A DNA stretch of 64,000 nt, taken from positions 62,001 to 126,000 of the forward strand of contig NZ_CAJYTI010000001.1 in the NCBI RefSeq assembly GCF_913777625.1, read 5' to 3'. Shown piece after piece: positions 8,151 to 18,645 of this stretch. The DNA comes from an uncultured Sphingomonas sp. GTDB taxonomy: Bacteria; Pseudomonadota; Alphaproteobacteria; Sphingomonadales; Sphingomonadaceae. Every line of letters starts with the position of its first letter. Position 1 is the stretch's first letter. A program made the position numbers and the translations under genes. Below the pieces are notes generated by a model. The model saw nothing but the letters and a program-made list of their open reading frames with translations, did not search any database and had not been told where the DNA came from.

Positions 8151-8948
8151 CCGCGTGATCTTGTCTACACCACCGAGCAGGTCGCGGCGCTGCTGGAAGT
8201 CGCCTGGGCCTACGAGCAACGGCACCACATCCACATGTTTATCATGATCATGTTGAACACCAACGCGCGCGTGGAGGCTGTTCTCGAACTGGACAAAGAC
8301 GTACAAGTCCGTGACGGACTCATCTACTTCGATGCACCTGGCCGTCAGCAGACCAAAAAGCGTCGGTCAATCGTTCCAATCTGCCCAACCCTGGCCCCTT
8401 GGCTTGAGATTCATCGCGGACGCGCAATCCAGTGGCGGAAGCCTCACCCTAATGCGATCACCGGTCAGACGGCCTGTCGCCTTGGACCGGTCGACAGCAT
8501 TAAAACCGCTTTCGCCAAAACTCTCATTGAGGCGGGTCTATGTGAGCAAGCCGTTGATCCAGCCGGCGCTGAATGTTGGCTGCCGCCGCACCGCAAGTTT
8601 GGTGAAACGATGCCTCGCCCTAAGCTTATAGGCATCGGATCGCCTAACACGCTACGACACACCGCAAGCACCGAGAAGCACCGCCGCGGCGTGCCTGAAC
8701 CGCAGATCGAGACAGCAGCGGGCCATCGAGGCACCGGCACGAACCAGAAGCATTACCGCCACCTTCGCCTTGAATATCTCAGCGACTTTATTGACGGGGT
8801 CGAGTCGTTCTGGGCGGAAGTCGGGCGCCACACAGACGCTCACCTGCGATACCGGCGCGATACCAAAATCATTGATCTCGCAAGCGCCCGGAACTCACCA
8901 AGCAAAAAACACAACGACGTCAGGAAGTTGAAATGGTGCGCTTATTGA
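8133..8948 (+). pseudogene. Tyrosine recombinase, catalytic domain only
   Basis: 271 codons that resemble only the C-terminal catalytic half of a phage/ICE integrase. The first Arg box is NARVEAVLEL, then NTLRHTASTEKHRRGVPEPQ and GHRGTGTNQKHYRHL with the tyrosine. The N-terminal core-binding domain is missing, and the first ~6 codons overlap the hsdR remnant on the other strand. The usual HxxR is NTLR, so a catalytic histidine is lost. The gene ends tail-to-tail with an ardC fragment. Probably inactive. Confidence 0.75.
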
Positions 8949-9153
8949 CCCCGGAATAGGTCCGACCGGTCAGCGCGTTGCGCGGCAGGCCGGGCTCGGT
9001 GCCCCCCCATGGCTGGACCCAGGGCAGCCGCCCGGCTTCGAGTTCGGCGACGATCCGCGCGGTTACCTCGTCATAGAGATTGGTTCGGGTCGCAGGCTGG
9101 CGATCCCCGCAGGCACCGCGCGAGCGGGCAGATCGGCGGGTGGCTTGGCGCAT
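8920..9153 (-). pseudogene. ArdC-type antirestriction protein, N-terminal fragment
   Basis: 77 codons. Residues ~25-70 (TNLYDEVTARIVAELEAGRL, PWVQPWGG, LTGRTYSGVN) match the start of ArdC-like ssDNA-binding antirestriction proteins of conjugative elements. Normally this is followed by ~200 more residues. After SGVN the frame enters unrelated sequence and stops, at the same place (~8944) where the recombinase gene ends on the other strand. GAGGAGGAA precedes the ATG at 9153, so the start is original. Confidence 0.8.
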
Positions 9154-9442
9154 CGGTTCCTCCTCGCCGCCCCAAAAGGCACCATGCCTCCCCGCAAAGG
9201 CGGGGGGTGGGCGGCAGCAGCGACCCAGAGGCCCGGCTCCAGGGGCCGGCGGCACCGAAGGGCGGAGCGGAGCGGAGCACCCCGGAGCGCGAGCGAAGGG
9301 GTTGCCGCCGGCCACGCCGGGCCTAGCCGGGCGCGCCGCCCTCCCCCGCCGCGCCGGGAGAGGCACAGGCACGCCGCCGCGCGGGAGGCGCGGCGTCCAC
9401 AGCCATCGCCCCAGTGCTCCGCCAACGGCGTGCACCAATCGC
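9154..9442. other. Very GC-rich non-coding stretch upstream of ardC and the TA operon
   Basis: It holds a CCCCGCAAAGGCGGGG hairpin near 9188-9203 and short direct repeats (gcggagcggagcgga region), but no supported gene. Its position between element genes suggests conserved backbone of a conjugative element. Confidence 0.4.
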
Positions 9443-9486
9443 TTGAAGCCGAGGTAGCAAATTGCTACCTATGTACCTGGAGGTAC
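9443..9486 (+). promoter_or_regulatory. Promoter and double inverted-repeat operator of the toxin-antitoxin operon
   Basis: A near-perfect palindrome, GGTAGCAA-A-TTGCTACC (9453-9469), lies between a -35 (TTGAAG, 9443-9448) and a -10-like TACCTA (9466-9471, spacer 17). A second inverted repeat, GTACC-TGGA-GGTAC (9473-9486), contains the GGAGG ribosome-binding site. This layout fits autorepression by the antitoxin or toxin-antitoxin complex. Confidence 0.65.
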
Positions 9487-9489
9487 GGG

Positions 9490-9846
9490 ATGGCGCAGTC
9501 GATCAAGCTTGGCGACGACCTGATGAAGATCGTGCGCCGCGAGTCCGAGTTGCAGAGCCGGTCGCTGGCCGGGCAGATCGCCCATTGGGTCCGGATCGGG
9601 CGCGCGATCGAGAAATCGGGCAATTTCGACCATGCCCGCATCACTTCGGCGCTGACGGGCGAGATCGAGACGACGGCGCTCACCGAAGAGGAGAAGGACG
9701 TCTGGCTCGACGGCTTCGTCGAGAAGATGGGCCAGCCCAGCCCCGAGGAAGAGGCGTTCTTCGCCCAGCGTCGCCAGCTCGGGCTGGGCGTCGGGCTCGA
9801 TGAAGGCGGCAACCTCGTGCGCGAGAAGGCCGGCCGCAAGGCATGA
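9490..9846 (+). CDS. ParD-like antitoxin
   Basis: 118 residues that match the ParD-like antitoxin family (PF11903 type): a short ribbon-helix-helix-like start (SIKLGDDLMKIVRRESELQS, RSLAGQIAHWVRIGRAIEKS), then an acidic, toxin-binding tail. It should bind its own operator and neutralise the following kinase-like toxin. The ATG is preceded by GGAGGT. Its stop overlaps the toxin ATG (9843-9846). Confidence 0.8.
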   Translation: MAQSIKLGDDLMKIVRRESELQSRSLAGQIAHWVRIGRAIEKSGNFDHARITSALTGEIETTALTEEEKDVWLDGFVEKMGQPSPEEEAFFAQRRQLGLGVGLDEGGNLVREKAGRKA

Positions 9847-10430
9847 AGCCGACGATGATCGTGCTTGCCGGACCGAACGGCGCCGGCAAGTCGACGCTCT
9901 ATGCCACGCGCGTCGCGCCGAGCTTCGCGGGCCCGTTCATCAACGCCGACCTGATCCAGCGCGACGAACTGCGCGATCCCTCGCCCGCAGCGTCCTATGA
10001 AGCCGCGCGGATCGCGACGGCGAGGCGTGCCGACCATCTCGCCCGGGCCCGCGACTTCGTCACTGAGACGGTTTTCTCGCACCCGTCGAAGCTCGACCTG
10101 ATCGACGAAGCGAAGGCGCGCGGCTTCACCGTGGTGCTGATGCATGTCGGGGTGGAGACGCCAGAACTCTCGGTGGCGCGCGTCGGCGCGCGGGTGGAGG
10201 AAGGCGGGCATGTCGTCCCCGACGATAAGATCCGCGCGCGCTATGTCCGCGGCGCGCCGCTGATCCGGGAGGCCACGCTCCGGTCCGATCGCGCGATGGT
10301 GTTCGACAATTCGACGCTCAACCGACCGACCCGCCACTGCCTGACCTTTGCGAACGGAAGACTGGTGTTCGCCCTTCCCCACCTGCCCGCCTGGGTCCGC
10401 GCGGTGTACGCGGCGGACCTCCAACTCTAG
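9843..10430 (+). CDS. Zeta-toxin-like P-loop kinase
   Basis: 195 residues with a Walker A (GPNGAGKST at 10-18) and the zeta-toxin-like features NADLIQRDE, FVTETVFSHPSK and RVGARVEEGGH. Zeta toxins phosphorylate UDP-sugar precursors of the cell wall. Here the partner is ParD-like, not epsilon; this pairing is known in proteobacteria. It is translationally coupled to the antitoxin. Its TAG shares the CTAG at 10427-10430 with the convergent DUF2285 gene. Confidence 0.85.
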   Translation: MKPTMIVLAGPNGAGKSTLYATRVAPSFAGPFINADLIQRDELRDPSPAASYEAARIATARRADHLARARDFVTETVFSHPSKLDLIDEAKARGFTVVLMHVGVETPELSVARVGARVEEGGHVVPDDKIRARYVRGAPLIREATLRSDRAMVFDNSTLNRPTRHCLTFANGRLVFALPHLPAWVRAVYAADLQL

Positions 10431-10834
10431 CGCGGGCCAAGAGCCCGATCGTCGCGCGAACCGGCGCCCGTGCCGAGCAGCATGCGCCAGCCACCGGCGG
10501 CCATGCGCGCCGCCTCGTCGGCACGTCTACGGACGCGCGACAGCAGGAAGTCTGAGCGGCCCTTCCATTCCTCGCGGACCAAGTCCTCGCCGTAGAGCGC
10601 CGACGCCATCTCGCGATAGGTGGCACCCGCCGCAACCGCATCGCCGACGCGGAGCGCCTCGATCCTCCGCTCGATCCCCGGTTCGGGCGGGTGGAGTTTC
10701 CGGGAGAAGCGGCCGGTGCGCCACAGCTCCAGCATGCGCCGCAGGGTCAGGACATGGGCATCGACCCGCGTCATGCCCGACAGAAGATAGTCGAGTCGCG
10801 CCGGTGCTTCCTCGACGAGCGACCCGCCGACCAC
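10427..10834 (-). CDS. DUF2285 protein of an integrated element, probably 5'-truncated
   Basis: 135 codons from a GTG. The same frame continues upstream to ~10933 with recognisable family sequence (IDLPRLLRWATIVRGGG, HVALSDGWHRIRLD) but no start codon, and the usual N-terminal domain (DUF6499-like) is absent. DUF2285 proteins sit next to integrases and alpA-like genes in ICEs of alphaproteobacteria. I treat it as a fragment of a longer gene. Confidence 0.6.
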   Translation of the reverse strand: MVGGSLVEEAPARLDYLLSGMTRVDAHVLTLRRMLELWRTGRFSRKLHPPEPGIERRIEALRVGDAVAAGATYREMASALYGEDLVREEWKGRSDFLLSRVRRRADEAARMAAGGWRMLLGTGAGSRDDRALGPR

Positions 10835-11102
10835 GTCCAGCCGGATCCGATGCCATCCGTCGGAGAGCGCGACATGCTCGCGGCCGCCGCCGCGGACGAT
10901 GGTTGCCCAGCGGAGCAGGCGGGGGAGGTCGATGCCGTCAGACGTACCACTCGCACCACCGTCGATCCCAGTCGATGTACATGCCAGCCTGCACCGAACA
11001 GTACCATTTCAGCCCCAGACCAACCCTTCTGCCGGCAAGCCGTTCGGGTCCATCTTGCGTCGAAGCCCTCCACCAACCCCCGAACGATGCAAGGTGATAG
11101 CA

Positions 11103-11318
11103 ATGCACTCCAACGCAACGGACCGCATCCTCCGGCTCAAGGCCGTCCTCGCTCTAACAGGCCTCACGCGTTCCACCCTTTACTGGAAGATGGAAGCAGG
11201 CACCTTCCCAGCTAGCATGCAGATCAGCACCCGCTGTATCGGCTGGCGCGAGTCTGCTGTTACCTGCTGGCTTAATGATCCGATGACATATGAGGCTGGC
11301 CCGCCTCCGGAGCGATGA
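11103..11318 (+). CDS. AlpA family DNA-binding regulator
   Basis: 71 residues with the AlpA-type helix-turn-helix (ILRLKAVLALTGLTRSTLYW, then MEAGTFPASMQISTRCIGWR). AlpA proteins control integrase/excisionase genes in P4-like islands. Its integrase is missing nearby; the P4-type integrase tail at 7780 may be its former partner. Confidence 0.85.
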   Translation: MHSNATDRILRLKAVLALTGLTRSTLYWKMEAGTFPASMQISTRCIGWRESAVTCWLNDPMTYEAGPPPER

Positions 11319-11734
11319 GGTAACGATTGACCGGGTGTGGGACGAAGCGGCCGTTCCGAAACGGCTTGCTAAACGACGGTCTCTGACGACAGCCGCCGAT
11401 CGCGTACCTGGCCTTTATCGGTTCGCTTCCGGTGAACAGCGGGCCTCTTGCTATTGGCGAGATGACCCAATCCCGGCCATTCACGGCCGCGGAAGCGGTC
11501 GTTCGTTCAGGTGCCGCTTGACGCTCGGAACTTGGCCGTTAGTTGGCAATCCGCGCGCTTGGAGCCGAGATGAAAATACTAAAGTTCCACTCGACATCAG
11601 TGGCGATTGCTGAGCCGCACGTTCAAAGCGAGCGGCCGTTCACAGCCGCTGATGGGAACGGCTTGAGTTGGCCAGGAGCTTCTTTAGTCGACAGCGCTAC
11701 GTCGCCTGAACGTTGCGGCAGCAGTGAAAATGCC
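11319..11734. other. Gene-poor stretch after alpA
   Basis: I see no supported gene. Open frames here carry no recognisable motif and no good ribosome-binding site. GGTGCCGCTT at 11510-11519 repeats 10 bp of the tRNA-Thr 3' end, which is too short to call an attachment site. Confidence 0.4.
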
Positions 11735-12747
11735 TCATCCCCACCGAGCCTGTACGAACCGGGACATCTCGACCGCGAGCTGATCGTCCTCCGGCGTGTT
11801 CCCCTGGAACCCTCCGTGCGGCATCGCCTCGAACACGTGCAGTTCGGCGGCCACGTTTGCCTGACGCAGCGCCCGGTGCATTCGTACCGCATTGGACAGG
11901 AACAGGTCGCGGGTGCCGGATTGGACGAAGGTCGGCGGAAAGTCCGTCAGGTCTCCGAACAGGGGTGAGAGACAGGGGTGAGAGACAGGGGTGAGAGACA
12001 GGGGTGCGACAGATCGGCCCCACCGGCATAGAGTTCATTGTTCCGCATCAGCGACCTGGGCAGCACCACATCGACCATCTGGTTGACCTGGAAGCTGTCG
12101 CCGGACTCGGTCAGGTCGACCTGCGGAGAAAGCAGGATCAACCCGGCGGGCATGGGAAGCCCTTCCTGCTTGGCGCGAAGGAGCATCGCGGCGGCCAGGT
12201 TGCCGCCCGCAGACCGTCCGCCCACGACGATGCGCGACGGCGCGTGCCGCTCCAGCACATAGCGGTACGCAGCCAAAGCATCGTCCAGGCCCGCAGGATA
12301 GGGATGCTCGGGCGGCATCCGATAGTCGACGCCGTAGCAGATCGCCTGGTGCTGATCCGCCTGCATCTGCGCTTGCATCCGACAGGCCTCGCCGCCACCA
12401 AACACGAATGCTCCGCCATGGAAATCCACATAGGCACGATCCGGGGCACCCACGGCTTCGGGCCTCGCGACATGGATCGTGGCCGTACCGGCTCGAACCG
12501 TCTCGATTGTGGCGCGCAAGGTACCGGCCAGCCCCTTTACCGCCGCCGCATAGTGCCCGTCCGCGGCGGCCTTGAGCTGCATCCAGCCGGCATGATCGTC
12601 CGGCGAGGGCATGGTGTAGCGCGCATTCAGCGGAACGCCGTCCTCGTTTACCTGCCGCCCGAGACGGTCACGCGCCGCCTCGCTTATCGACGTGGGGAAA
12701 GGGATCAACCGGGCTTGAACCAGGACGCCGTTTTTCCGATCGCTCAT
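11735..12747 (-). pseudogene. HSL-type alpha/beta hydrolase, frameshifted by a 13-bp repeat
   Basis: The reading frame from 12747 holds the oxyanion motif (YVDFHGGAFVFGG) and the nucleophile (GGRSAGGN). At 11960-12007 it enters a 13-bp tandem repeat and stops at 11947. The remaining conserved part (LFGDLTDFPPTF, SGTRDLFLSN with the Asp, MPHGGFQGN with the His) follows in another frame to a stop at 11735. With two repeat units in place of four, the two halves join in frame as HPCLSPLFGD. As found, the Asp and His of the triad are lost. Type: carboxylesterase/lipase; substrate unknown. Confidence 0.88.
11960..12007. repeat. 13-bp tandem repeat, 3.7 copies
   Basis: The unit ACAGGGGTGAGAG is present three times in full and once partly, with no interruptions. 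It lies inside the alpha/beta hydrolase gene. Since 13 is not a multiple of 3, each gain or loss of a unit shifts the frame; three units restore it. Confidence 0.95.
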
Positions 12748-12911
12748 GTCGTTACGCTACTCGCCATGCTTGCCGGGTCGCGGGTACACCGACCCGCCGA
12801 CCTTGGTGGGGCTGCTGCTGTAGCGCGCCCTCCCCGATATCCGCAAACGAACCATGCCTTGGAGACGGCCCTCCCTCTGATCCAGAGGGAAGACCGCCCA
12901 GGTTCGGTCGC

Positions 12912-13742
12912 TCAGACGCCTTGCTGGTAATCGGTCGAGCGCGTCACCGTTTCCCAGCGATCGATCTCGTCGATCACCGCGTCGAGTTTCTCGCGGGCGC
13001 GCCGCAGCGCGTCGCTCCCGAGCAGCAGGTGCAGCGGCGGGTTGGGCGCGTCGACCAGCGCGAGGATCGCCGCGGCCGCCTTGTCCGGATCGCCGATCTG
13101 GCGCCCAGCCATCGCATCCAGCCGTGCGATCCCCGACCCGACGCTTTCCGCATAATGCGCGCCGCCACCCTGACTGCGCCGGATCGAACGGTCGCTGAGA
13201 AAGTCGGTACGGAAGGCACCGGGCGCGATCGCCGTGGCCTTAAGACCGAAGGGCGCGATTTCCTGCGCCAGGCTCTGCGTCAGCCCTTCGAGCGCCGACT
13301 TGGTCGCGGAATAGAGGCCGGAGGACCCCGCCGGGGCACGCCCCGCAATCGAGGTGATGTTGAGGATGTGACCGCTGCCCTGCCGCCGCAACGCCGGGAG
13401 CGCCGCCCGGATCACCGCGAAGGGTGCGAAGACGTTGACCGCGAACAGCCGCTGGAATTCCGCGTCGGTCGCTTCCTCCAACGCGCCCAGCAGGCCGTAG
13501 CCGGCGTTGTTGACCAGAACATCGATTTGGCCAGCCTTGTCGAAGGCCGCGCCCACGGCGGGCGCGATCGCCGCCGCGTCGGTCAGGTCGACGGGGATGA
13601 CATGCAGCGTCCCGCTGCCCGCATCGAGGTCCGGTGCCCCCTCACGCACCGTGCCAACAACGGTGTCGCCCCGCGCCAGCGCGGCCTGCGCAAGGGCCTT
13701 GCCAAGCCCGCGGGAAATGCCGGTGATGAACCAAGTCTTCAT
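12912..13742 (-). CDS. Short-chain dehydrogenase/reductase
   Basis: 276-residue classical-type SDR: cofactor motif TGISRGLG near the start, NNAG, the catalytic Ser in ITSIAG and YSATK (Tyr and Lys). It is a cytoplasmic NAD(P)-dependent oxidoreductase; substrate unknown. AAGGAGAA precedes the ATG. The divergent LysR gene begins 97 bp away and probably controls it. Confidence 0.92.
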   Translation of the reverse strand: MKTWFITGISRGLGKALAQAALARGDTVVGTVREGAPDLDAGSGTLHVIPVDLTDAAAIAPAVGAAFDKAGQIDVLVNNAGYGLLGALEEATDAEFQRLFAVNVFAPFAVIRAALPALRRQGSGHILNITSIAGRAPAGSSGLYSATKSALEGLTQSLAQEIAPFGLKATAIAPGAFRTDFLSDRSIRRSQGGGAHYAESVGSGIARLDAMAGRQIGDPDKAAAAILALVDAPNPPLHLLLGSDALRRAREKLDAVIDEIDRWETVTRSTDYQQGV

Positions 13743-13839
13743 AGCTGTTCTCCTTCGATCCCGGAGATAGCCTTTAATTCGAGCGGGATAATCAGCCGGC
13801 TGCTACCCGGGCTTGTAAGACCAGCTTCACAATGCTGAG

Positions 13840-14751
13840 ATGCGCCGCATGATCCATCCCAGCGAGTTCGGTGCCCTGCGCGCCTTTGCGGCCGTGGCCG
13901 AGCAGCGGAGTTTCAGCAGGGCGGCCGAGCAGCTGGGAGTATCCTCCTCAGCGCTAAGCCAGCTGATCCGCGGGCTGGAGGAGCGGCTGGGAATCCGGCT
14001 GCTCCATCGCACCACCCGCAGCGTCTCGCTCACCGAAGCTGGCGCCGCCCTGCTTGCCGAGGTCGCGCCGGCGATCGACAGCCTGGCCGGCGCGCTGGAA
14101 CAGGCCCGCAGCGCCGCGCGGCAGCCGACCGGTACCGTGCGCCTGCACTGCTTCCATGCCGCCGCCGACCGGTTCGTCGTGCCGATCCTGCCGAAACTGG
14201 CGTGCGCCTTCCCCGACATCACGCTGGATCTCACCATCGACGACACGGTCGTCGATCTCGTCGGCAGCGGCTATGACGCCGGGATCCGCATCGGCGAACT
14301 GATCGAGCGCGATATGGTCGCACTCCGGCTTGGCGGCGATATTCGGCAGCTGGCGGTCGCTGCGCCTGCCTATCTTGCCGAGCACGGGGTTCCGCAAACG
14401 CCGAAGGACCTGCTGCAGCATCGCTGCATCCGCTGGCGCTGGCCGGGGCAGCCGGGCCCCTATGCGTGGGAGTTCTTCGAGAAGGGGCACTGGTTCTCGG
14501 TCGCCGTGGAAGGCCCGCTGATTACCAGCAGCCGCGCGGTGATGGTGGAGGCGGCGCTGGCCGGCGTCGGCATCGCCTTCCTCAAGGAGGAGTCTGTGGT
14601 CGACGCCTTCGCCCGGGGCGAGCTCGTCCCGCTCCTGACAGACTGGTCGGTCCCCTTTCCCGGCTATTATCTATGCTACCCCCAGCAGCGGCAGATGGCG
14701 CCGGCCCTTCGCGCGGTGATCGACACCATCCGCGCGGCTGCGCCCGAGTAG
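13840..14751 (+). CDS. LysR family transcriptional regulator
   Basis: 303 residues: winged-helix domain ([50 protein letters not shown]), then a substrate-binding domain. Divergent from the SDR gene, its likely target. A second ATG three codons in (13849) is possible. The second sulP repeat unit begins 14 bp after its stop. Confidence 0.9.
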   Translation: MRRMIHPSEFGALRAFAAVAEQRSFSRAAEQLGVSSSALSQLIRGLEERLGIRLLHRTTRSVSLTEAGAALLAEVAPAIDSLAGALEQARSAARQPTGTVRLHCFHAAADRFVVPILPKLACAFPDITLDLTIDDTVVDLVGSGYDAGIRIGELIERDMVALRLGGDIRQLAVAAPAYLAEHGVPQTPKDLLQHRCIRWRWPGQPGPYAWEFFEKGHWFSVAVEGPLITSSRAVMVEAALAGVGIAFLKEESVVDAFARGELVPLLTDWSVPFPGYYLCYPQQRQMAPALRAVIDTIRAAAPE

Positions 14752-14888
14752 CAACAGGGTGCTTGATCGCGGGTTTCTTCGACCGCTTGATTTGGCTGCC
14801 GAGACCTGCCCGCCCGGGCCCTACCCCGCACCACCGTCGCAGGCGTCTTCGTGGCGCAGACATGTTGCGTCGAGACCGCCAAGCATCT

Positions 14889-15017
14889 ATGCGCCGCACA
14901 TTCGCAAGGACCCGGTGAAATTCCGGGTGGCTATTCCGGCCGCCGATCCGCCGGACAACAACACGCACCAATTCTGTCGGCGCTGCTTGGCGCCCTGTGC
15001 CCTGTTGTGGATTTTCA
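14889..15017 (+). promoter_or_regulatory. Conserved structured leader of sulP copy 2
   Basis: Same layout as 1116-1244, shifted by 13773 bp: hairpins at 14911-14927, 14936-14954 and 14979-14994, and the nine-codon frame starting at 14889. The substitutions relative to copy 1 (positions 14921, 14945, 14974 and 14989) leave every drawn stem intact. Predicted cis-regulatory RNA. Confidence 0.5.
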
Positions 15018-16514
15018 ATGACCTTCGATTTTACTGCGTACCGCCGCCAGTGGTTCACGGGCGGCATCGCCGCTCGCCAGGACCTGCTGGCCGGCATCGT
15101 CGTCGCTCTGGCGCTGATCCCCGAGGCGATCGGCTTTTCGATCATCGCCGGGGTCGACCCGCGCGTGGGGCTCTACGCTTCCGTCGCGATCGCGATGACC
15201 ATATCCCTGGTCGGGGGGCGCCCCGGGATGATCTCGGCCGCGACGGCGGCAGTCGCCGTCCTCGTCGGGCCGCTCGTGCGCGAACACGGAGTCGAATACC
15301 TCTTCGCGGCAACGATCCTGATGGGCCTGATCCAGATCGCGGCCGGCATGCTGCGGCTCGATCTGGTCATGCAGTTCGTCTCGCGTTCGGTCATCACCGG
15401 CTTCGTCAACGCCCTCGCCATCCTGATCTTCCTGGCGCAGCTGCCGCAGCTGACGAATGTCGGCTGGCAGACCTACGCGATGGTCGCCGCCGGCCTGGCG
15501 ATCCTCTACGGCTTTCCCCGCATCACCAAGGCGGTGCCCTCGCCGCTGGTCGCCATCCTCGTGCTGAGTGCGGTCAGCATCGCGTGGTCGCTGCCGGTTC
15601 ACACGGTGGGCGACATGGGCAAGCTGCCGCAGGGTTTGCCGAGCTTCGCCCTGCCGCGCGTCCCGCTCACCCTGGAGACGCTGCAGATCATCCTGCCCTA
15701 TGCACTCACCATGGCAGCGGTGGGGCTGCTCGAATCGCTGCTCACCGCGCAGATCGTGGACGACATGACCGACACCGACAGCAACAAGCGCCGGGAATGT
15801 GGCGGACAAGGCGGCGCGAACATCGTTGCGGCCCTGTTCGGCGGCATGGGCGGCTGCGCGATGATTGGCCAGTCCGTCATCAACGTCACCTCCGGTGGCC
15901 GAGGCCGCCTGTCCACCTTCGTCGCAGGCGCCTTCCTGCTCTTCCTCCTCGCCGTGCTGGGTCCCTATGTCGGGCGGGTGCCGATGCCGGCGCTGGTGGC
16001 GGTGATGATCATGGTCTCGATCGGCACCTTCAGCTGGAACTCGATTGCGAACCTTCGCCGTCACCCGCCGACCTCCTCCATCGTGATGCTGACCACGGTC
16101 GCGGTGGTGGTCGCGACGCACGATCTGTCGCTGGGCGTCCTTGCGGGCGTCCTGCTTTCCGGGATCTTCTTCGCGGGCAAGGTGCAGCGCATGTTCTCGG
16201 TGGAGCGGGAGCTTTCCGCAGACGGCACGCGCGCCGTCTACCGGGTGTCGGGCGAAATCTTCTTCGCCTCGGTCAACCGCTTCACGCGCGCCTTCCAGGC
16301 GGAGGATCGCGCGGAGCGGGTGGTGATCGATGTGACGGCGGCCCATTTCTGGGACATCTCCGGCGTCGGCGCGCTCGACAAGATCGTCGCCCGGCTACGT
16401 CGCGACGACCGGGACGTCGAGGTAATCGGCTATAACCGTGCGAGCGCGGACATTGTCGATCGTTTCGCGCTCCACGACAAGACCGGTGTCGAACTGGGCC
16501 TGGCGCCGCACTGA
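15018..16514 (+). CDS. SulP family anion transporter with STAS domain, copy 2
   Basis: 498 residues, about 95 % identical to copy 1, with the same transmembrane domain and C-terminal STAS domain ([20 protein letters not shown], then [18 protein letters not shown]). Followed after 67 bp by an intact BCCT gene in the same direction, so the two are probably one operon. Co-occurrence of an anion permease with a betaine/choline-type carrier hints at osmotic or compatible-solute uptake, which is inference. Confidence 0.93.
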   Translation: MTFDFTAYRRQWFTGGIAARQDLLAGIVVALALIPEAIGFSIIAGVDPRVGLYASVAIAMTISLVGGRPGMISAATAAVAVLVGPLVREHGVEYLFAATILMGLIQIAAGMLRLDLVMQFVSRSVITGFVNALAILIFLAQLPQLTNVGWQTYAMVAAGLAILYGFPRITKAVPSPLVAILVLSAVSIAWSLPVHTVGDMGKLPQGLPSFALPRVPLTLETLQIILPYALTMAAVGLLESLLTAQIVDDMTDTDSNKRRECGGQGGANIVAALFGGMGGCAMIGQSVINVTSGGRGRLSTFVAGAFLLFLLAVLGPYVGRVPMPALVAVMIMVSIGTFSWNSIANLRRHPPTSSIVMLTTVAVVVATHDLSLGVLAGVLLSGIFFAGKVQRMFSVERELSADGTRAVYRVSGEIFFASVNRFTRAFQAEDRAERVVIDVTAAHFWDISGVGALDKIVARLRRDDRDVEVIGYNRASADIVDRFALHDKTGVELGLAPH

Positions 16515-16581
16515 ACACTCCGGTGGCGCGCGACGGCAGTTGCCGCCACCTTTTCGCCCGACCAGCGTTCAGCGTGCACAT

Positions 16582-18489
<1,908 letters not shown>

Positions 18490-18645
18490 TCGCACAAGGA
18501 TCGTCGACACCGGAGATCATTCCCTGGCAGACAACGACATGCTCGACCGGAATGAAACCCAGGACATGATAGCGTGCGCCGTCGAGGGAACGGAAATTCA
18601 TGGCCATAGGAAACGGATTGCCCCTCCCCGCCGGGTTTCGCCACG

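Noticed and set aside
11510..11519. GGTGCCGCTT repeats the tRNA-Thr 3' end and might be the island's other attachment site
   Set aside because: Only 10 bp match; P4-type att repeats are usually longer, and a match this short could arise by chance in GC-rich DNA.
11290..11613. 107-codon open frame after alpA
   Set aside because: No recognisable motif, no ribosome-binding site and unusual composition.
11960..12007. Tandem repeat considered as a CRISPR array
   Set aside because: Units are contiguous, without spacers, and lie in a coding frame.
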